From Astrobacterium formosum (GTDB lineage: Bacteria; Pseudomonadota; Alphaproteobacteria; Rhizobiales; Xanthobacteraceae), in NCBI GenBank assembly GCA_030848545.1, contig JAVDCA010000035.1, positions 1 through 54,523 of the forward strand: 54,523 bases of DNA, written 5' to 3'. The position numbers and the translations under genes are program-made. The first letter of the stretch is position 1. Each line of letters starts with the position of its first letter. The notes under the pieces were generated by a model. That model saw nothing but the letters and a program-made list of their open reading frames with translations. It had not been told where the DNA came from and searched no databases. Positions 51,000 to 54,523 of this stretch are shown piece after piece.

Positions 51000-51311
51000 G
51001 TGCGCAAATTCAGGATGCACGTTCCCGATAGCATGATTGCCATTTCCGAAAAATGTGTAGCAAGTGTTCTGGCGGCAATTGGCATCACAGCCGCGGCCCA
51101 GAGCGCGCACGCGGATTTGGCATCGACCGCTCAGGAACCAAATCGAATTGCCACGTCCAACGTACAGGCGCCAATCGATATGGGAGAGGGAGCGATCTAC
51201 TTATCGCTTGTTAGTACCGACCCAATCACCGGAGAGCAGATCGCTCGCCACTATTCCCACGCGTCTCACTCTTCGCATGCGTCTCATCATTCACACTATT
51301 CAGGCCGATGA
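51000..51311 (+). CDS. hxsA2: His-Xaa-Ser repeat precursor protein (HxsA2-like)
   Basis: A 103-residue protein and likely substrate of the radical SAM pair. Residues about 18-38 form a hydrophobic segment ending AQSAHA-D, like a signal peptide (cleavage near 38/39). A linker follows, then residues 84-101 are six uninterrupted triplets HYS HAS HSS HAS HHS HYS, then GR and the stop. The GTG start at 51000 has AAAGGGG upstream; an ATG at 51033 would give a shorter, more normal signal peptide. The stop overlaps the hxsD start (ATGA, 51308-51311). Family knowledge: proteins with C-terminal HXS repeats occur only with HxsB, HxsC and HxsD. The modification is not known to me. Confidence 0.88.
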   Translation: MRKFRMHVPDSMIAISEKCVASVLAAIGITAAAQSAHADLASTAQEPNRIATSNVQAPIDMGEGAIYLSLVSTDPITGEQIARHYSHASHSSHASHHSHYSGR

Positions 51312-51667
51312 CTTTTTCCTTTCCGAGTGCGGCGGACGTAGAAGTAAATGAGCAGGGCGTCATCGCGCGGTTCGAAATCGATGAATCCCTCTACTCGCAG
51401 GATGTTGCACTGCGAGCGGCCTACTCGGTGGCTAATCAATCCCATGTCCACCTTGCGAGGTCGCAAGACGGCATGCTTATAGCCGAACTGCGAAGGAAAG
51501 ATGGGAGGAATGGCTCTGCCTTTGCCGAGGCATGTGGCGAATTTTGTAACGCATTAATTGATTTTGCGGTGCGCGAACATATTGCAACGGCGACTCACCA
51601 GCTTCACGATGCGCTGCTGCGACAAGCATTCTTGGAAGCAGTCCCAAAGCCTCATTGCGACGGCTAA
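51308..51667 (+). CDS. hxsD: His-Xaa-Ser system small protein HxsD
   Basis: A 119-residue soluble protein. It contains FEIDESLYSQDVALRAAYSV, the conserved segment of the HxsD family, then HLARSQDGMLIAELRRKDG and a helical C-terminal half (FCNALIDFAVREHI ... LHDALLRQAFL). No catalytic motif is seen. By its size and invariant company with the two radical SAM enzymes, a role in presenting the precursor or as an assembly partner is plausible but inferred. It overlaps hxsA2 by four bases and ends five bases before hxsB. Confidence 0.88.
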   Translation: MTFSFPSAADVEVNEQGVIARFEIDESLYSQDVALRAAYSVANQSHVHLARSQDGMLIAELRRKDGRNGSAFAEACGEFCNALIDFAVREHIATATHQLHDALLRQAFLEAVPKPHCDG

Positions 51668-51672
51668 CGGGC

Positions 51673-53169
51673 ATGGCGAACACTGAGTTCGTTGCGCAAT
51701 CGGGCTTCGTGGAAGCTGGATCGTATCAGCTTATGCCGTTACGGTTCGGGCATATCGCGGGCGATCGCGTCCTGCTGACCAGCCCCTCCGGCGAATATGC
51801 GGTGCTTCCGCGCACGAAATTCGAAGACTTTATCTGCGGTCGGCTTGACCACGAGTCGCCGGAATACTTTGATCTCAAGGCTCGCCATTTCCTTACACAT
51901 ACTTCGAGCGCCACATTACTGCGCGTTTTGGCATCTCAAATCCGAACAAAAAAGGAATTCTTGCGGGGCGGGCCTAAGCTCCACATCTTTGTTCCCACTC
52001 TTCGTTGCAATCAAAGCTGCGGATACTGTCAGGCTTCACGGGCCAACGCCGATGCGGTCGGCTTTGATATGACAAAAACGGTTGCGTCACGTGCAATCGA
52101 TCTCATGCTCAGTTCACCTTCGCCTGCTGTGACGATGGAGTTTCAGGGTGGCGAACCTCTTCTTGCTTTCGACCTTGTTCGCTGGATGGTAACTGAGACG
52201 AAAAAACGCGCCGCCGATAGCAAGACTGTCAGCTACGTTATCTGTACGAGCCTCAATTTGCTGAATGACGAACACCTCTCATTCTTTAAGGAAGAAGGCG
52301 TCTTTGTATCGACATCTCTCGATGGTCCCGCAGCTGTACACGACAAGAATCGCCCATTAGCTGGTCCGAGCAGCCACAGCGCAGCTGTACGCAACATCAG
52401 GCGTTGTCAGGAGGCGTTGGGCGAAGATCGTGTCTCGGCTCTGATGACCACGACACGGCATAGCCTTTCGAAAGGAAAAGAGATTGTTGACGAGTATATC
52501 CGCCTGGGACAGCGTTCAATCTTTCTGCGCGAATTGAATCCTTACGGCTACGCTGCAAAGACAACCAAATCGATCGGGTACACGGTTCCAGAGTTCATAA
52601 GGTTCTATCGCGAAACGCTGAACTACATCATCGACATCAATCGGAAAGGGACCTTCTTCGCAGAAGGTTACGCATCTATCCTTATCAAGAAGATAATCAC
52701 CCCGTTTGGCGTAGGCTTTGTAGACTTGCAATCACCAACTGGCGAAGGATTTGGTGTCGTTCTCTACAACCATGACGGCGCAGTGTATGCTTCGGACGAA
52801 GCGCGCATGTTGGCCGAGATGGGCGACCGCACTTTTCAGCTTGGAACCGTCAACGATAGGTATCTAGATTTGTTCCTCGGCGAAACCATGCAGCAGTTGG
52901 CTGCAGCAGGTTGTGCAGAGGCCCTCCCAGGCTGCGCTGATTGCGTTTACGTGCCATACTGCGGGGCAGATCCCATAAGGCACTATCGAACACAGGCGGA
53001 CTTAATCGGGCACCGCCCAACAAGCAGCTTCTGCAACAAGCAGACGGAAATATTCAAGCTGCTGTTCGAGCTATTGAACGACAGCTCTCAAGAGGTCGTC
53101 AACATCCTAGTCAGTTGGATCGTGCCAACTAGACGTCAGATGCCGAAACCGTCATGGCAGTTCCAATAG
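51673..53169 (+). CDS. hxsB: Radical SAM maturase HxsB of the His-Xaa-Ser system
   Basis: A 498-residue radical SAM protein. The N-terminal 80 residues (QLMPLRFGHIAGDRVLLTSP, GEYAVLPRTKFEDFI) match the HxsB-specific lead domain. The [4Fe-4S] motif CNQSCGYC places ligands at Cys112, Cys116 and Cys119, after FVPTLR. The SAM-binding GGEP is in MEFQGGEPLLAF. A C-terminal SPASM-like cysteine set (GCAEALPGCADCVYVPYC and a later SFCNKQ) probably holds auxiliary Fe-S clusters. It is expected to modify the HXS repeats. The ATG at 51673 is preferred; a TTG at 51655 is in frame. It overlaps hxsC by 16 bases. Confidence 0.92.
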   Translation: MANTEFVAQSGFVEAGSYQLMPLRFGHIAGDRVLLTSPSGEYAVLPRTKFEDFICGRLDHESPEYFDLKARHFLTHTSSATLLRVLASQIRTKKEFLRGGPKLHIFVPTLRCNQSCGYCQASRANADAVGFDMTKTVASRAIDLMLSSPSPAVTMEFQGGEPLLAFDLVRWMVTETKKRAADSKTVSYVICTSLNLLNDEHLSFFKEEGVFVSTSLDGPAAVHDKNRPLAGPSSHSAAVRNIRRCQEALGEDRVSALMTTTRHSLSKGKEIVDEYIRLGQRSIFLRELNPYGYAAKTTKSIGYTVPEFIRFYRETLNYIIDINRKGTFFAEGYASILIKKIITPFGVGFVDLQSPTGEGFGVVLYNHDGAVYASDEARMLAEMGDRTFQLGTVNDRYLDLFLGETMQQLAAAGCAEALPGCADCVYVPYCGADPIRHYRTQADLIGHRPTSSFCNKQTEIFKLLFELLNDSSQEVVNILVSWIVPTRRQMPKPSWQFQ

Positions 53170-54299
53170 TCGTTCGGGGCCGCTTTGCGACCCCCTTTTC
53201 CCCCATCGTGGGCCGTATTTCAGAGACGACCAACGAAGCAGAACCCGCTGAGACAGTGCTTGTCGTCAAGCGCGGCCATTCTATTCCCTCCGAGGCCGCG
53301 ACCTTCGCTGCGGTATTGATCGAAGACGAATGCTCGCATCTGACCGGCCCTCGCGTTGGGCAGTTTGAGAGCCTCGATCACCTCGACGAGGGCGACATAG
53401 TTTTGATTGATGGACGCGATGGTCGAGTTCGTACTGTTTTTCGAAGGTCATCACCACACAACGCGTTGTTCCTCACCGAGCGCTGTAACAACAATTGCCT
53501 GATGTGCTCTCAACCGCCGCGCGACAATGACATGTTGGAGACGTGTCTGCGCATCGTCGCGTTACTCAAACGCGACGCGCCAACCCACCTTGGAATCACA
53601 GGTGGCGAACCAACGTTGCTGGGATCTGCTTTTGTTCGTTTGTTGGAGTCACTGAGGGCGGAACTGCCCGAGACGTCGGTTACCGTTCTGTCGAATGCAC
53701 GAACGTTCGCCGACGCACAGTTTGTTCGCTCTATTTTGCATGTAGGTCATCCGACCTTGAAGTTTAGCATACCGCTGCACGCAGATGTGCCAGACCTACA
53801 CGATTATATTGCCCAAAGCCGAGGTGCTTTCGACGAGACAATCGCCGGCTTCTACAATCTCGAATCCGCAGGGCTGGAATCCGAAGTTCGCGTCGTCCTT
53901 CACGCCCTCAATGCGCCGCGACTGCCGAGTTTGGCAGAATACATTTATCGAAAGTTACCATTCGTCCGGAATGTGGCCTTCATGGGCCTGGAGGTCATGG
54001 GCTACGTGAAGAAGAATTGGAACGTGCTTTGGATCAATCCAATTGACTACTCCGGAGAGCTGAGGAATGCGGTGGAGCACCTATACCGACGTGGCATGAC
54101 GGTCTCGATATATAATTTGCCTCTGTGTTTGCTTCCCAACGAATTATGGAGCTTCAGCTATCGCAGTATCTCAGATCATAAACAGACTTTCATCGAGACC
54201 TGCAGGCCTTGCCGCGCGAAGGACCACTGCACGGGCTTCTTCTCGTCTGGGACCAAAGCATATGCGGCAAGTATCCATCCCCTCGTTAGCCCCCCCTAA
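53154..54299 (+). CDS. hxsC: Radical SAM maturase HxsC of the His-Xaa-Ser system
   Basis: A 381-residue radical SAM protein. After an N-terminal region of about 100 residues (VVRGRFATPFSPIVGRIS) comes the cluster motif CNNNCLMC with Cys111, Cys115 and Cys118 in FLTERCNNNCLMCSQPP, then GITGGEPTLLG. The C terminus carries ETCRPCRAKDHCTGFFSSG, a compact cysteine cluster that may bind a further Fe-S centre. It is the second radical SAM enzyme of the cassette; two distinct maturases for one precursor are a feature of the Hxs system. The gene overlaps hxsB, so translation is coupled. It ends at the cassette boundary. Confidence 0.92.
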   Translation: MAVPIVVRGRFATPFSPIVGRISETTNEAEPAETVLVVKRGHSIPSEAATFAAVLIEDECSHLTGPRVGQFESLDHLDEGDIVLIDGRDGRVRTVFRRSSPHNALFLTERCNNNCLMCSQPPRDNDMLETCLRIVALLKRDAPTHLGITGGEPTLLGSAFVRLLESLRAELPETSVTVLSNARTFADAQFVRSILHVGHPTLKFSIPLHADVPDLHDYIAQSRGAFDETIAGFYNLESAGLESEVRVVLHALNAPRLPSLAEYIYRKLPFVRNVAFMGLEVMGYVKKNWNVLWINPIDYSGELRNAVEHLYRRGMTVSIYNLPLCLLPNELWSFSYRSISDHKQTFIETCRPCRAKDHCTGFFSSGTKAYAASIHPLVSPP

Positions 54300-54316
54300 G
54301 GCGGATCAGCCCGTAG

Positions 54317-54342
54317 GGCGGATCAGCGCAGCGTGATCCGCC
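54317..54342. repeat. GGCGGATCA hairpin repeat after hxsC
   Basis: GGCGGATCA (54317-54325) and TGATCCGCC (54334-54342) pair perfectly around GCGCAGCG. A partial copy lies at 54300-54309. The 'gtagggcggatca' type of repeat is common in Rhizobiales; here it can serve as a terminator for the cassette although no T run follows. Confidence 0.8.
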
Positions 54343-54373
54343 GCTCCCTGCAAACTCGACGTCGCGGCGGCCA

Positions 54374-54415
54374 CATCCTTCGAGACGCGCTCCAAGGGGA
54401 GCGCTCCTCAGGATG
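54374..54415. repeat. CATCCT...AGGATG dispersed inverted repeat
   Basis: CATCCT (54374-54379) pairs with AGGATG (54410-54415), and GCGCTCC (54387-54393) with GGAGCGC (54398-54404). This is another repeat type common in these genomes. The rest of the window to 54523 shows no gene and returns to host-like GC-rich DNA. Confidence 0.75.
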
Positions 54416-54523
54416 AGGTCGGTGGAATATGTTCGGCGACGCGTCGATGGGCAGAACGTCGGCGACGCCCATCCGTCCTGACCTCATTTTAGAGCCGAAC
54501 GAAAGCCCGACCCATGTTCATTC

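Noticed and set aside
1-54523. tRNA, rRNA, insertion sequence or phage genes
   Set aside because: No tRNA-like T-arm with matching acceptor stem, no transposase DDE/DEDD or integrase motif, and no phage structural protein could be identified.

Overview
The window is about 54.5 kb of high-GC DNA, strongly Rhizobiales/Hyphomicrobiales-like (Bradyrhizobium, Rhodopseudomonas or Xanthobacteraceae relatives). The signs are the gene content (phasin, NasTS, NrtABC, bacterial hemoglobin beside assimilatory nitrate genes, tripartite tricarboxylate transporters), GC-rich codon use, and many small dispersed palindromic repeats between genes and even inside them. The exact genus cannot be set from the sequence. 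I saw no tRNA, rRNA, CRISPR array, transposase or phage gene.

Layout. 1-9512: end of a chemoreceptor, a polytopic membrane protein, a phasin, a hybrid histidine kinase, a zinc alcohol dehydrogenase (minus), a cystine-type ABC transporter, and an AhpD-like protein. 9699-26191: a complete nitrate assimilation block. nasTS (regulator and nitrate sensor) has its own sigma-54-type promoter. A second sigma-54-type promoter precedes an attenuator-like leader (hexaloop hairpin, antiterminator, terminator) and a long plus-strand run: nrtABC, hemoglobin, FAD oxidoreductase, nirA, Fe-S/FAD reductase, nasA, cobA. Nitrate is imported, reduced by NasA to nitrite, then by siroheme NirA to ammonium; CobA supplies siroheme precursor; the two flavoproteins are the likely electron donors; the globin probably handles nitric oxide.

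26107-29721 (minus): small membrane proteins and a sodium/solute (acetate-type) symporter with its DUF4212 subunit. Divergent from it is an exonuclease-CBS-nucleotidyltransferase signalling protein. 33039-38929: a mevalonate/HMG-CoA degradation locus (HMG-CoA reductase, two-gene permease, HMG-CoA lyase) divergent from a MocR-type regulator, with repeated GGGACAG boxes between them. 39037-50104: CoA-transferase, acyl-CoA synthetase, DsbA-like isomerase, TctCBA transporter, gamma-glutamyltransferase, amidase, and a Cys-rich small protein.

50530-54299: base composition falls sharply and a four-gene His-Xaa-Ser (Hxs) cassette appears: a precursor protein ending in six His-X-Ser triplets, HxsD, and two radical SAM proteins HxsB and HxsC, all overlapping or nearly so. 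This is a peptide/protein post-translational modification system of unknown product and is the most interesting item in the window. It looks acquired by transfer and ends in dispersed repeats.
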